Shown piece after piece: positions 18,731 to 27,459 of a stretch of 64,000 nt of DNA (positions are counted from its first letter, which is position 1; every line of letters starts with the position of its first letter). Source of the stretch: Andreprevotia sp. IGB-42 (GTDB lineage: Bacteria > Pseudomonadota > Gammaproteobacteria > Burkholderiales > Chitinibacteraceae); NCBI RefSeq assembly GCF_009848685.1, contig NZ_WXTX01000008.1, positions 124,001 to 188,000 of the forward strand. The letters are read 5' to 3'. Both the position numbers and the translations under genes were made by a program. The notes under the pieces were generated by a model. The model worked only from the letters and a program-made list of their open reading frames with translations. It searched no databases and was not told the origin of the DNA.

Positions 18731-21565
18731 TCAGTAATTTTCCCTCAGGTAAATCATGGGCTGCCGGCTTGCATACAGGCCGAATGCCGCCCGTGCCCAT
18801 GGCATCAGGCTGGCATTGAAATTACCCGCGGCCAGAATGCCTTTTAGATAGGAAAACCCGTTGGCAGCAAGGTCTATGGTGATGTCCACGCTGCCTTTCA
18901 CCGTGCCTGCCGGGCGCAGTAGCGACAACGCCACCTTGCCCTGGATTGCCCGCGCCGGCGCGGTACCGAAATTGATATGCGATGCGCCCATATTGCCGGC
19001 ATTGAGCCCACCGGTGTAATTGCCAAGGCTGGCTACGCCAATGCCGGATGGCAATACCACCGTGCAATTGTCATCACGGTTTTGCGTAAAGCCGTTATTC
19101 CAGCTTTCCAGTATTGCCGGCACCGGCAAATCGAGCTGATCCGAACCCAGTGCATTGGATAATTTCAATCGGCCATAGCGCAATATGGTGCTGCCCAGAC
19201 TGGCGTGATTGGCGCTGCCACTGCTTTGCGTATCGATATTGAGTGCACTGCTGGCCAGTGCTGTCATGTCACTGTCGCCGGGTGCAGTACCAATATAGCT
19301 GTTCAGGTACGGTCCGTCCGGATTTGCTGCCCGGGCAATTTTCAGTGTGGGGCTCACGTTGGCTACGCCGGAAGACCAGTTGACGGTTTGCGCGGTGACG
19401 GTCAGCCGGCTGTTCAGCGGCTGCACGCTGCCGCCGGCGATATTGGCTGCTGCCAGCCCCAACGAAGTGGTGCTGACCAGCTTGGCAAAGCCCAGCGTGC
19501 TGTCGTAGTTGCGGGTGGTCTGGTTGGCGGCAGCTTGCGCGGTCAGCTGGAACTGTGCGGACAGCGGTTCATCCAGATAGGTAAAGGTGGATGCCGGGCT
19601 GCAGCTCAGGTCGGCCCGGTTGGTCAATGTTGGCGTGCCCATGGCAAAGTGGTGCGGCGCAAAGCGGCCCAGATTGGCCGACGGCGTCTGTACCGAGCCA
19701 TCGCCGCTACCCAGGTCCCCCAGCGTGAAGTAACCCAGGCCGGATGCATTGGCCACGTGCGGCACCAGTTGCATGATGCCCACCTCGTTCCAAACCAGGT
19801 CCGTCAATGTGACGGCGCCACCGCTGAAACCGCTGTTGAGGTAATAGCCGCCGAACTGGCTGCTGCCGCTGGCCGGCAGCACCGCAGGGTTGGTGCCGGC
19901 TGCCGGCGCTACCAGGGTGGATGTCAGCACCACACCTTGCGCCGGGGTTTCCTTGCCGAAATTGGGTGTGGCCTGGCCGGCGAAGTTTTTCGCCGTCACC
20001 GTCATGGTCAGCGCATCGCCAGCGCGGGCGAACAGCGCGGATGAAGGCCCGGTGGGGTTGCTGGGCGGGCTGCTGTTATCGCTGGTGCGCTTGATGTTGC
20101 TCAGCGCCAGCGTATAGGGCTTGGTATAGAAGCTGGCGCTGCCGGTGAGGCTCAATCCCAGGTCCGCAGTGGCGACGCTGCCCACATAGCTCGTGTTCAG
20201 CCCCACTTGGCCCACATCCGGATAATTGAGCTGGATCTGCGCCTGCCCGCTGGCGTTGAAGGTCAGCAGCACGGGCGTGCCGGGGGAAATGCCCAGCAGC
20301 GTATTGGTGGTGGCCGCGCCGTTGGGATTGGCAATCAGCGTAAGCGCCCTGGTGCCGCTGGCCGGGTTGAGATAGCTGCTCCAGAACGACACCGTGCGGG
20401 TGACATTGGCCAGGGCCGGTATGCACTGCTTGCTGGCGGGATCGCTGCCCAACGCAGCCACGGTGATGGTGGCGGAGTTGATGCCCGATACCAGATTGGG
20501 CAGCACATAAGTGGGCGGGTTGAACACCAGCCCCGAGTTGTAGATCTGTATGGTGCAGGTGCCGTTGCCCCCGGTGGGGCAGGTGGTAGCACCCACTGCA
20601 GTGGGATTGGACGACAGCACCGATAAGGTATAGCTACCAGGTATCAGTGGCTGGAATGCATAGGTGCCGGTGCCATTGGAGAGCGTTTGCGACGACGCAC
20701 TGCCCCAGGCGCTGGCAGGGCCGAGCGTGACCGATACCGAGCCGCTGTAGAGGCTGGTGCACGCGGTATCCATGCACGCCTTGACGGTGATGTTCTGCGG
20801 CTGGCAGGTAATGCCGGTGGTGGGCGGGTTCAGCTCGAAGTGATCGATGGTGACGGGCACCACTGCAGGCCTGAGCACCACTTGCTGGGCAACGTTGGCG
20901 GTGACGCTGACCGCCAGCGTGGTGACCGCCGGGCAAGTACCGGCAGCGCCCATGACATTGCCGCCGTTGACGATGGTGACACCCAGCACCGGGTTGGTGG
21001 TGGTGGACGCGTACGGAAACAGCCCCACGCCGATGGTTAGCCCCAGTGCGCCGGTATTGAAGCCGAACAGGCCCACCTGCATGGCGCCGACCGGGCACGA
21101 TGCCACCGCGGGCGCAGTGGCCAGCAGCAAGACGCCCCCCTGACCGCTATGGCCAAAGATCGGGGAGCTGGTGCTGACGCCACGGAAGTTGATCATGCTG
21201 CCCGCCACCCAGGTGGGGATGGACACGCCAAAGCTGTACGACGCGCTTTCGGTGCCGGTGGCCACGCGGTAGTACAGTGCCTGCGTCATGCCGGCGCCGA
21301 GCAGCGTTGCGGTTTCGCTGCGGATCAGTGTCCAGCCCGCTGGCGGCGTAATGGTTTCGCTCGCCTTGGATGCGCTGATCTGCACCAGCAATACATCATT
21401 GGCCAGCGTGCCGGCCGGCACCGCTATCGAGAGCGAGGCCGTGGTGCCATTGGCACCGATCGCGGTGGTAGCGGCGACTTCGGTAATGGCCGCCCGCAGC
21501 GGATTGGCCACCAGCAGCAACAATGCCAGCAGCATGCACCGCAACAGGTTTCCGCGTGGGCTCAT
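18731..21565 (-). CDS. mshQ: MshQ-like large secreted pilus-associated protein (DUF6701)
   Basis: This 944-residue exported protein has an N-terminal signal peptide (LLRCMLLALLLLVANPLRA) followed by beta-rich, Ser/Thr/Ala-rich sequence. A cysteine-bearing central region contains CQPQNITVKACMD. The C-terminal half (LSAQFQLTAQAAANQTTRNY, LPVPAILESWNNGFTQNRDD) is the DUF6701 domain found in MshQ. MshQ proteins are encoded with MSHA minor pilins and may be tip adhesins; that role is inference. ATG 21565 overlaps the mshP stop (ATGA). It is somewhat shorter than Vibrio MshQ, from memory. Confidence 0.8.
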   Translation of the reverse strand: MSPRGNLLRCMLLALLLLVANPLRAAITEVAATTAIGANGTTASLSIAVPAGTLANDVLLVQISASKASETITPPAGWTLIRSETATLLGAGMTQALYYRVATGTESASYSFGVSIPTWVAGSMINFRGVSTSSPIFGHSGQGGVLLLATAPAVASCPVGAMQVGLFGFNTGALGLTIGVGLFPYASTTTNPVLGVTIVNGGNVMGAAGTCPAVTTLAVSVTANVAQQVVLRPAVVPVTIDHFELNPPTTGITCQPQNITVKACMDTACTSLYSGSVSVTLGPASAWGSASSQTLSNGTGTYAFQPLIPGSYTLSVLSSNPTAVGATTCPTGGNGTCTIQIYNSGLVFNPPTYVLPNLVSGINSATITVAALGSDPASKQCIPALANVTRTVSFWSSYLNPASGTRALTLIANPNGAATTNTLLGISPGTPVLLTFNASGQAQIQLNYPDVGQVGLNTSYVGSVATADLGLSLTGSASFYTKPYTLALSNIKRTSDNSSPPSNPTGPSSALFARAGDALTMTVTAKNFAGQATPNFGKETPAQGVVLTSTLVAPAAGTNPAVLPASGSSQFGGYYLNSGFSGGAVTLTDLVWNEVGIMQLVPHVANASGLGYFTLGDLGSGDGSVQTPSANLGRFAPHHFAMGTPTLTNRADLSCSPASTFTYLDEPLSAQFQLTAQAAANQTTRNYDSTLGFAKLVSTTSLGLAAANIAGGSVQPLNSRLTVTAQTVNWSSGVANVSPTLKIARAANPDGPYLNSYIGTAPGDSDMTALASSALNIDTQSSGSANHASLGSTILRYGRLKLSNALGSDQLDLPVPAILESWNNGFTQNRDDNCTVVLPSGIGVASLGNYTGGLNAGNMGASHINFGTAPARAIQGKVALSLLRPAGTVKGSVDITIDLAANGFSYLKGILAAGNFNASLMPWARAAFGLYASRQPMIYLRENY

Positions 21566-22011
21566 GCGCAGGCCCCCCCGCTGGTGTCGAGGCATTTGGC
21601 CACCGTGGCGGAAATCTGCCTTTCCACATAGTTGGGGCTGCGCTGTGCCGGGCCGCAGGTGGCGGTGATGCCCAGATTGCACGCGGTGGCAGTCAGCTGG
21701 TACACGGTGATGGTATTGCCGGCCTGGTTATGCGTGCTGCGTGTGCATTGCACATTGATCACGAAGTCGGCCAGCAACCCGCCCACGCTGATGCTGGCGC
21801 TGGTGCAGCTATCGCTGGTCAGCGCCTGGAAGGCCGCGTATTCGATGCCGGCCCGTGCCGCCTGGTAGGCGCGGCTACCCTGGAAATCGAGCGTGGCGCT
21901 TTGCTGCGATGTGGTCGACAACGTCATCACGAAGGCACCCAGCGCGCTCAGCACTACCAGCAGGAACAAGGCGCTGATCAGCGCAAAGCCGTTACGGCAC
22001 ATTGCTGACAT
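21562..22011 (-). CDS. mshP: Minor pilin-like protein MshP
   Basis: This 149-residue membrane-anchored pseudopilin has a short leader ending RNG, cleaved before FALISALFLLVVLSALGAF. Position 5 of the mature sequence is Ser rather than Glu, as in GspK/PilX-type subunits that cap the pilus tip. The C-terminal part has paired cysteines (LTATACNLGITATCG) suggesting a disulphide. The start is either ATG 22011 or ATG 22002; both lie inside the end of mshO, so translation is coupled. Confidence 0.85.
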   Translation of the reverse strand: MSAMCRNGFALISALFLLVVLSALGAFVMTLSTTSQQSATLDFQGSRAYQAARAGIEYAAFQALTSDSCTSASISVGGLLADFVINVQCTRSTHNQAGNTITVYQLTATACNLGITATCGPAQRSPNYVERQISATVAKCLDTSGGACA

Positions 22012-22888
22012 GCACCGCGTTGTAGAGGCTGACCGATTCGCCACCGCGCGTCAGTGTCAGCTGCAGTGTGGCAACGCCATTGCGCTGCGCTGCGCCAACC
22101 GGATCCGGATCGTACTGGAAGCTGCAGGCGCTGACGTTGCTGGCCAGCAGCGCTGCAGTCCCTGTTGCCGGCTGCACCAGCGGTTGCGTGGTCTGTATCG
22201 TGTAGTTGCGCCACATCCTGAGCGTACCGGTGCCGTTGCCGGCGCTGTCGGCCGCGCCGGGCGTGCACGAAAAGGTCAGCGCGCCGCTGATCACCTGGAA
22301 ACGTGCACCGGGGGACGACAGCGGGAAGGTTGTTGCATCGAAGGTGATATGGGTTTCGTCGGCCAGCGCACCGGCCGATACCGTGCGGATCAGGCTGCGG
22401 TTCTGCCCCGCATACGCATCTTGCGGGCCGAAACCCAGGTTGAAGATCACCAGTTGATCCTGATTGGGCACGATGGCGGTATTGCCGCTGGCGGGCAGGC
22501 TGCCCAGGGTATCGAATGCGCTGTCGCCCTCGAAGCGGAGCGGATCACCAGTGCCGGCACTGCTGCTCTGGTCGCGGTACATGCCGCCGTTGCGGGTTTG
22601 CAGTATTTCCAGCAGTACGGTGCTGCCGCTGCTGGCAAGGCGGATGCTGTTGGGCAGGGCCAGATGCAGATCGCGGCTGATGCGGCGCATGCTGGCGTCG
22701 GCAGTGGCTACCAGCTCTGCGCGCTGCCGGTTCAACAGGTAGGCGCGGATGGGGCCATCCAGAAAGATGGCCACTGTGGCGGAAATGATCGCCAGTATGG
22801 TCAGCGCCATGATCATCTCGACCAGCGAAAAACCGTGCTGCAAGCGGGGCAGGGGGCGACGGGGCGTGAGCAGCTTGCGGCTATGCAT
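21992..22888 (-). CDS. mshO: Minor pilin MshO
   Basis: This 298-residue minor pilin has a 19-residue leader ending in QHG. The mature N-terminus FSLVEMIMALTILAIISATV has the Glu5 needed for pilus assembly. The globular part is large (about 260 residues), as in PilW/GspJ-like minor pilins, with one Cys in FSCTPGA and another in NVSACSFQ. The ATG at 22888 overlaps the mshD stop by eight bases. Confidence 0.88.
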   Translation of the reverse strand: MHSRKLLTPRRPLPRLQHGFSLVEMIMALTILAIISATVAIFLDGPIRAYLLNRQRAELVATADASMRRISRDLHLALPNSIRLASSGSTVLLEILQTRNGGMYRDQSSSAGTGDPLRFEGDSAFDTLGSLPASGNTAIVPNQDQLVIFNLGFGPQDAYAGQNRSLIRTVSAGALADETHITFDATTFPLSSPGARFQVISGALTFSCTPGAADSAGNGTGTLRMWRNYTIQTTQPLVQPATGTAALLASNVSACSFQYDPDPVGAAQRNGVATLQLTLTRGGESVSLYNAVHVSNVP

Positions 22889-23474
22889 AATTGAACCGGT
22901 AGCCGGTCAGCCGCGTGCTGGCGCCGGCCCCGTCCGTCACCGTGACGGTGATCACCCAGATATTGGCCGGGGTGACCCCGCCGATGGCCGCAGCCGGTGC
23001 CTGCACCGTTACCGCCAGCGTATAGGCGCTGAGGCCGGGCAAGGCGGTGCCGTTGAGATCCCTGATGCCGGTGATGGTATAGCCGTTGTACGCGGCCACG
23101 TGATCGAACAGGCTGCGGCTAGTGCCGCTGTAGGGCGTGGATGATGCGGCAAATGGCTGCAGCTCGATTTCTTCCAGTAGCGACTCGGCAATCATCAACG
23201 CCTGCTTGCGCAGCATCGGGTCGCCGCTGGCGCGGACTGCCACTGCATAAACCTGTGTGACGCCGGCCACCGCGATGCCGACGATCAGGATGAAGAAAAT
23301 CAGCTCGAACAGGGTGAAGCCGCGCTGCCGGAGGCAGGACGGGCGAACCGGCAGACAGGGCGCGTTCGCCCGGGTACTGGCTGGATAAATCTGGAAGCCG
23401 GGTGCGGCAGCGCGGGTCTCCCCGCTGGTCAGCGGGGTGGATTGCGCAGGGCGGCTGGCTGTATCAGTGCACAT
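22881..23474 (-). CDS. mshD: Minor pilin MshD with unusually long leader
   Basis: This 197-residue minor pilin has the class III signal RQRG/FTLFELIFFILIVGIAVAG with Glu5 and a PilV/GspI-type globular part (MLRKQALMIAESLLEEIELQPF). The only usable start in frame is ATG 23474, which overlaps the mshC end by 11 bases and gives a roughly 52-residue leader rich in Pro, Arg and Ala. No ATG, GTG or TTG occurs closer to the cleavage site. Leaders of this class are commonly under 30 residues, so this is odd. Confidence 0.83.
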   Translation of the reverse strand: MCTDTASRPAQSTPLTSGETRAAAPGFQIYPASTRANAPCLPVRPSCLRQRGFTLFELIFFILIVGIAVAGVTQVYAVAVRASGDPMLRKQALMIAESLLEEIELQPFAASSTPYSGTSRSLFDHVAAYNGYTITGIRDLNGTALPGLSAYTLAVTVQAPAAAIGGVTPANIWVITVTVTDGAGASTRLTGYRFNYA

Positions 23475-23946
23475 AGCCGGTATCCGCTTCGATGGTGATG
23501 ATCTGCCCCACGTCGCCCACCAGGCTGAGCGTCATGGGGCTGGCCAGCGTCGCGGCGCCCAGCGCATCGAAGGCAAAGTTGCCGCTGCCGGCGATGCTCA
23601 CGCTGCCGGGCGCACTGACGATATACGGGCTTTTGCCATCCGCTCCGGTCGCTGGCAACGTGCACGCCGCATCCAGGCAAAAACGCACCTGGTTGCCACT
23701 TACCTGCACGTAGACGGGCGCGCGCTGGGCAATGGCAGTTTCACGCGCAAAGCGCAGGCTGGCTATCAACTGATCGGCAAAGCCACGCACGGTGAACTGC
23801 TGCGTGTTGAACATGCGGGGTGCCAGCATGGCCAGCAAGATGGCCATGACCGACATCACGATGATCAACTCCACCAGCGTGAAGCCCCCATGCCGCAGCG
23901 GGCGGCATGGTACAGGCGCTGGCAGTGTGCGGGCTGCCGATATCAT
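23464..23946 (-). CDS. mshC: Minor pilin MshC (GspH/FimT type)
   Basis: This 160-residue minor pilin has a leader ending in HGG and the mature N-terminus FTLVELIIVMSVMAILLAML with Glu5. The globular domain has the GspH/FimT pattern (QLIASLRFARETAIAQRAPVYVQ) and one Cys pair (CLDAAC). It starts six bases after the mshA stop. It probably primes pilus assembly together with MshD, O and P. Confidence 0.88.
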   Translation of the reverse strand: MISAARTLPAPVPCRPLRHGGFTLVELIIVMSVMAILLAMLAPRMFNTQQFTVRGFADQLIASLRFARETAIAQRAPVYVQVSGNQVRFCLDAACTLPATGADGKSPYIVSAPGSVSIAGSGNFAFDALGAATLASPMTLSLVGDVGQIITIEADTGYVH

Positions 23947-23952
23947 GCCGGC

Positions 23953-24360
23953 TCACTGTATGACCGTCAGCACCACACTGCCGTTGTTGCCGTTGGCGGT
24001 GACTGTGCAAGTGAATTGCGAGCCCACCGTGGTCGGAATCGTGGCAGGAGGGGTCATCACGTAGCCGGCAGGTTGCGTCGCTGCGCCAGTGCCGATCAGC
24101 TTCCACGCATCGTCACAATTGGCCACTGCCACGCCGCGCCGTGATGCCACGGCCACGCCATTGGCAACGTCGATGCTGCGTGCACCATAGTTGATGGTAT
24201 TGCCGGAGTTGATGGCGGCTACCGTACCGGCCAGCGACGATTTGTTGGCATCGCCGGACAGATCGAAAAACCGCGGCAGCGCCACGGCGGCCAGGATGCC
24301 CAGAATCACGATCACCATTACCAGTTCCAGCAAGGTGAAACCAACTTGTCGCCTGTCCAT
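23953..24360 (-). CDS. mshA: MSHA major pilin MshA
   Basis: This is the major structural subunit, 135 residues, with a short 7-residue leader MDRRQVG cleaved before FTLLELVMVIVILGILAAVALPRFFDL (Glu5 present). The C-terminal disulphide loop is formed by the two cysteines in VANCDD and QFTCTV. GGGGA lies eight bases upstream of the ATG. A hairpin between mshG and mshA suggests that mshA has its own promoter in the AT-rich 24361-24450 stretch, fitting a subunit made in large amounts (inference). Confidence 0.92.
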   Translation of the reverse strand: MDRRQVGFTLLELVMVIVILGILAAVALPRFFDLSGDANKSSLAGTVAAINSGNTINYGARSIDVANGVAVASRRGVAVANCDDAWKLIGTGAATQPAGYVMTPPATIPTTVGSQFTCTVTANGNNGSVVLTVIQ

Positions 24361-24447
24361 TTCTGCTTCCCCTGTTCAGAAAAATGCCCTAGCGCTCCGG
24401 TATTTGCTTACCCGTATATGACGCTAATTTTATTGATAATGGAATTG

Positions 24448-24494
24448 CCGGGAAAAAGCTACCGATGCGAACCATTTTGTCGGTAGCTGCCCGG
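24448..24494. terminator. Stem-loop between mshG and mshA
   Basis: Nested inverted repeats are CCGGG / CCCGG outside and AGCTACCGA / TCGGTAGCT inside (24457-24465 and 24480-24488), followed by CTCTTTT on the plus side. It lies between mshG and mshA on the minus strand and may partly end the mshE-mshG transcript, separating pilin expression from motor expression. Confidence 0.6.
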
Positions 24495-24521
24495 CTCTTT
24501 TGAAGGGGCGGTTTCCGCCGC

Positions 24522-25751
24522 TTACTGACCGCCATGCATGGCTACCTTGCCCAGATCCCAGATCGGCAGGAACACCCCCAGCGCCAGCACCAGCACCACC
24601 CCGGCCAGCATCATGATCATCAAGGGCTCGATGCGCGCCCCCAGCGTGGCCACGCCATAGTCCACCTCGCGCTCGTACATGTCGGCAATCTCGGCCAGCA
24701 GCTCGTCCAGTTCGCCGGTTTCCTCGCCGATGGCGATCATCTGCAGCACCGCAGGGGTGAATACCCCGGCGGTGGTGGCCGCTTGGGTGACGCTCTCTGC
24801 GCGCTCTATGCCCAGGCGCATCTGGTCGATGCGCAGCGCGATGTAGTCGTTGTCCACCACGCGGCTGACAACGCCCACGCCCTGCAACACCGGCACCCCG
24901 CTTTTCATGGTGATGGCAAGGCCCCGCGCAAAGCGCGACATGGTGGCCTTGTGCACGATCTCGCCCACCACCGGCAGCCGGAGCTTGAGCTTGTGCCAGC
25001 GGTAGCGGCCACCCTGTGTTTTCAGGTAGTAACCGATGCCCAATACCAGCGCGACGAAGGCAATGCCGATGGCGGCACCGTATTCGACGGTAAAGTCCGA
25101 GATGCCGATCAGTACCTTGGTCAGCAGCGGCAACTCGGCATTGAAGCCCTTGTAGACCTTGGCAAAGGCCGGGATCACGAATACGTTGATGGTGGCAATG
25201 GCGATCATCACGCCCACCAGCACGAAGCTGGGGTAACGCAGCGCGGAGGAAATCTGCCGGCGCGTGCTGTGCTCGAACTCCAGGTAGCGGAACAGCCGCA
25301 GGAAAATTTCATCCAGCCGTCCGGTGAGCTCCCCTACCTGAATCAGGCTGACAAAAAACACCGAAAACACGTCTGGCCGCTGGCGCATGGCCTGCGAGAG
25401 CTCACGCCCTTCATCCAGGCCGTTGCGCAACGCCTGGATCACCTTGGCCAGTGCCGGGTTGGCGCTGGACTGCTGCAGTGCGGCCAGCGAGCGCATGATG
25501 GGAATGCCGGCCTTGAGCATGGCGTGCATCTGGCGGGTGAACAGCAGCATGTCTTCAGTGCTGATGCGCTCCAGCCGCAACAGCGCGCGTAGCGTGTTGC
25601 CATTCTGCTCGCTGCGGTCTTCCTCGATCATCACCGGCACGATGCCGTTGTTGATCAGTTGCGTGGCAAGGCTGGTTTCGCTGCGCGCCTGCTGTTTGCC
25701 GGTGACGAGCTCGCCGCGCAGGTTGCGCCCGCGGTATTTGTAGGTGAGCAC
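24522..25751 (-). CDS. mshG: MSHA inner-membrane platform protein MshG (PilC/GspF family)
   Basis: This 409-residue polytopic inner-membrane protein has two T2SSF domains (about residues 70-195 and 275-395), each followed by hydrophobic helices. The motifs LLFTRQMHAMLKAGIPI and MIAIGEETGELDELL are typical. It starts at GTG 25751, five bases after the mshE TAA, with GGAGGA inside the mshE end as its SD. It works as the rotor or platform driven by MshE. Confidence 0.92.
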   Translation of the reverse strand: MLTYKYRGRNLRGELVTGKQQARSETSLATQLINNGIVPVMIEEDRSEQNGNTLRALLRLERISTEDMLLFTRQMHAMLKAGIPIMRSLAALQQSSANPALAKVIQALRNGLDEGRELSQAMRQRPDVFSVFFVSLIQVGELTGRLDEIFLRLFRYLEFEHSTRRQISSALRYPSFVLVGVMIAIATINVFVIPAFAKVYKGFNAELPLLTKVLIGISDFTVEYGAAIGIAFVALVLGIGYYLKTQGGRYRWHKLKLRLPVVGEIVHKATMSRFARGLAITMKSGVPVLQGVGVVSRVVDNDYIALRIDQMRLGIERAESVTQAATTAGVFTPAVLQMIAIGEETGELDELLAEIADMYEREVDYGVATLGARIEPLMIMMLAGVVLVLALGVFLPIWDLGKVAMHGGQ

Positions 25752-25755
25752 CGGC

Positions 25756-27459
25756 TTATTCCTCCAGCAGGTTGTTGAGGCGGATCACTTCCTGCACCGT
25801 GGTGCGGCCCGTTTCCATCAGCCGCACCGCCTGATCGAACAGGCTGGTGCCGCGGATCTGCTGCTGCGCTTCGTTGATGAAGGGCTGTGTTTGCCCCTGG
25901 CTGATCAGCGCTGCCAGCGTGCTGTTCATTTCCAGCATCTCGTAGATGCCCACGCGGCCCGAGTAACCGGTGTTATGGCAATGGCTGCAGCCGGCACCAT
26001 GCTTCAGTTGCAACTGCGCTACGGCATCGCCCAGCGTCTGCTTCAGCCATTCCTGCTCTACCGGCGTGGGCTTGGCGCGCTCCTTGCAGTGATCGCAGAT
26101 CAGTTTTACCAGCCGCTGCGCGATCACCGCTTGCAGCGATACGCCCACCAGGTAGGGCGGAATGCCCATGTCGATCAACCGTACCGGCGTGCTGGCCGCA
26201 TTGCGGGTGTGCAGCGTGGTCAGCACCATGTGGCCGGTCATGGCGGCGCGCATGCCCACTTGCGCGGTTTCCTGGTCGCGCATTTCGCCCACCAGGATCA
26301 CGTCCGGGTCTTGCCGCAGTACCGAGCGCAGCACGCGCGCAAAGCTGAGCTCGATCTTGTCATTGACCTGGATCTGCGTGATGTCGGGCAGCCGGTATTC
26401 GATCGGGTCTTCCACGGTGACGATCTTGCTGCGCACGTCGTTGATCTCGCTCACCGCTGCGTACAGCGTGCTGGTCTTGCCACTGCCGGTGGGGCCGGTG
26501 ACCACCAGCATGCCGCTGCTGCGCCCCAGCAGCGTGCGCAGCTTGCGCAGGATGGCTTCGGGCATGCCCAGCTTGTCCAGCCGCAGCGCATGGCCGGCCT
26601 GGCTGAGCAGCCGCATTACCACCGATTCGCCATAGGGCGTGGGCATGGTGGAAATCCGCACATCCAGCGGCCCCTGCTTGACCTCGATCTGGAAGCGCCC
26701 GTCTTGCGGCAGGCGGCGCTCGGAGATATCCAGCCCGGCAATCAATTTCAGCCGCTGTGCCAGCGCGGCGGCAATGCGGATATCGCCAACGGTTTGCAGC
26801 TGCAGCTCGCCATTGATGCGGAAGCGGATGTTGATGCTGCTTTCCTGCGGCTCGATATGCACGTCCGATGCCTGCACCTGGCTGGCATCTTCAAACAGCG
26901 ACTGCACCAGCCGTGCCACCGGCGCATCTTCCTGCGTGCGCGCCAGTTCCACCACCGGCGTCGCCGCGTCGACATCGCCCAGATCCTGCTCCAGCGCGCG
27001 TGCATGGCCGCTGATTTCCTCGGTGCGCCGGTACACATGATCCAGCGCGGGGATCAGCTCGTTTTCCATCACGATGGCAACGGAGATTTCCTGCTTGAGT
27101 GTGCTGGAGATTTCATCATAAAGATAAATATCGCTGGGGTCGCACATGCCCACCAGCAGGTGATCAGAGCGCTCTTCCAGCAACAGCGCCCGTGCGCGGC
27201 GCGCCAGCGCTTCGGGCAGCCGGCGGGACAAAGACGGGTTCAGATCATAGTGGGCCAGGCTGATGAAGGGGATGTTCAGCTGCACTGCCATGGCCTGGCA
27301 GATGTCCTGCTCGCTGGCATAGCCATTCTCGATCAGCACCTTGCCCAGCCGGCGGCCGGTGGCATGCTGCTCGTCCAGCACCTGCTTGAGCTGATCCTGC
27401 GAAATCACCCGATGCTGGATCAACACCTCACCCAGCCTTAGCTTGCCGTGCTTGGCCAC
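25756..27459 (-). CDS. mshE: MSHA assembly ATPase MshE with c-di-GMP-binding N-domain
   Basis: This 567-residue cytoplasmic hexameric ATPase extends the pilus. GTG 27459 was chosen because AAGGGGG lies at proper spacing; GTG 27465 and GTG 27516 are alternatives. The N-domain has two 24-residue MshEN motifs, residues 8-31 (RLG...Q) and 37-60 (RLG...Q), separated by five residues. This is the arrangement that binds c-di-GMP in Vibrio MshE. Walker A GPTGSGKTST, the Asp box, Walker B (DPDVILVGEMRD) and a CxxC pair x 2 (ICDHC, CSHCH) for zinc are intact. It is the first gene of the cluster, with an AT-rich promoter-like stretch at 27500-27560. Confidence 0.94.
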   Translation of the reverse strand: MAKHGKLRLGEVLIQHRVISQDQLKQVLDEQHATGRRLGKVLIENGYASEQDICQAMAVQLNIPFISLAHYDLNPSLSRRLPEALARRARALLLEERSDHLLVGMCDPSDIYLYDEISSTLKQEISVAIVMENELIPALDHVYRRTEEISGHARALEQDLGDVDAATPVVELARTQEDAPVARLVQSLFEDASQVQASDVHIEPQESSINIRFRINGELQLQTVGDIRIAAALAQRLKLIAGLDISERRLPQDGRFQIEVKQGPLDVRISTMPTPYGESVVMRLLSQAGHALRLDKLGMPEAILRKLRTLLGRSSGMLVVTGPTGSGKTSTLYAAVSEINDVRSKIVTVEDPIEYRLPDITQIQVNDKIELSFARVLRSVLRQDPDVILVGEMRDQETAQVGMRAAMTGHMVLTTLHTRNAASTPVRLIDMGIPPYLVGVSLQAVIAQRLVKLICDHCKERAKPTPVEQEWLKQTLGDAVAQLQLKHGAGCSHCHNTGYSGRVGIYEMLEMNSTLAALISQGQTQPFINEAQQQIRGTSLFDQAVRLMETGRTTVQEVIRLNNLLEE

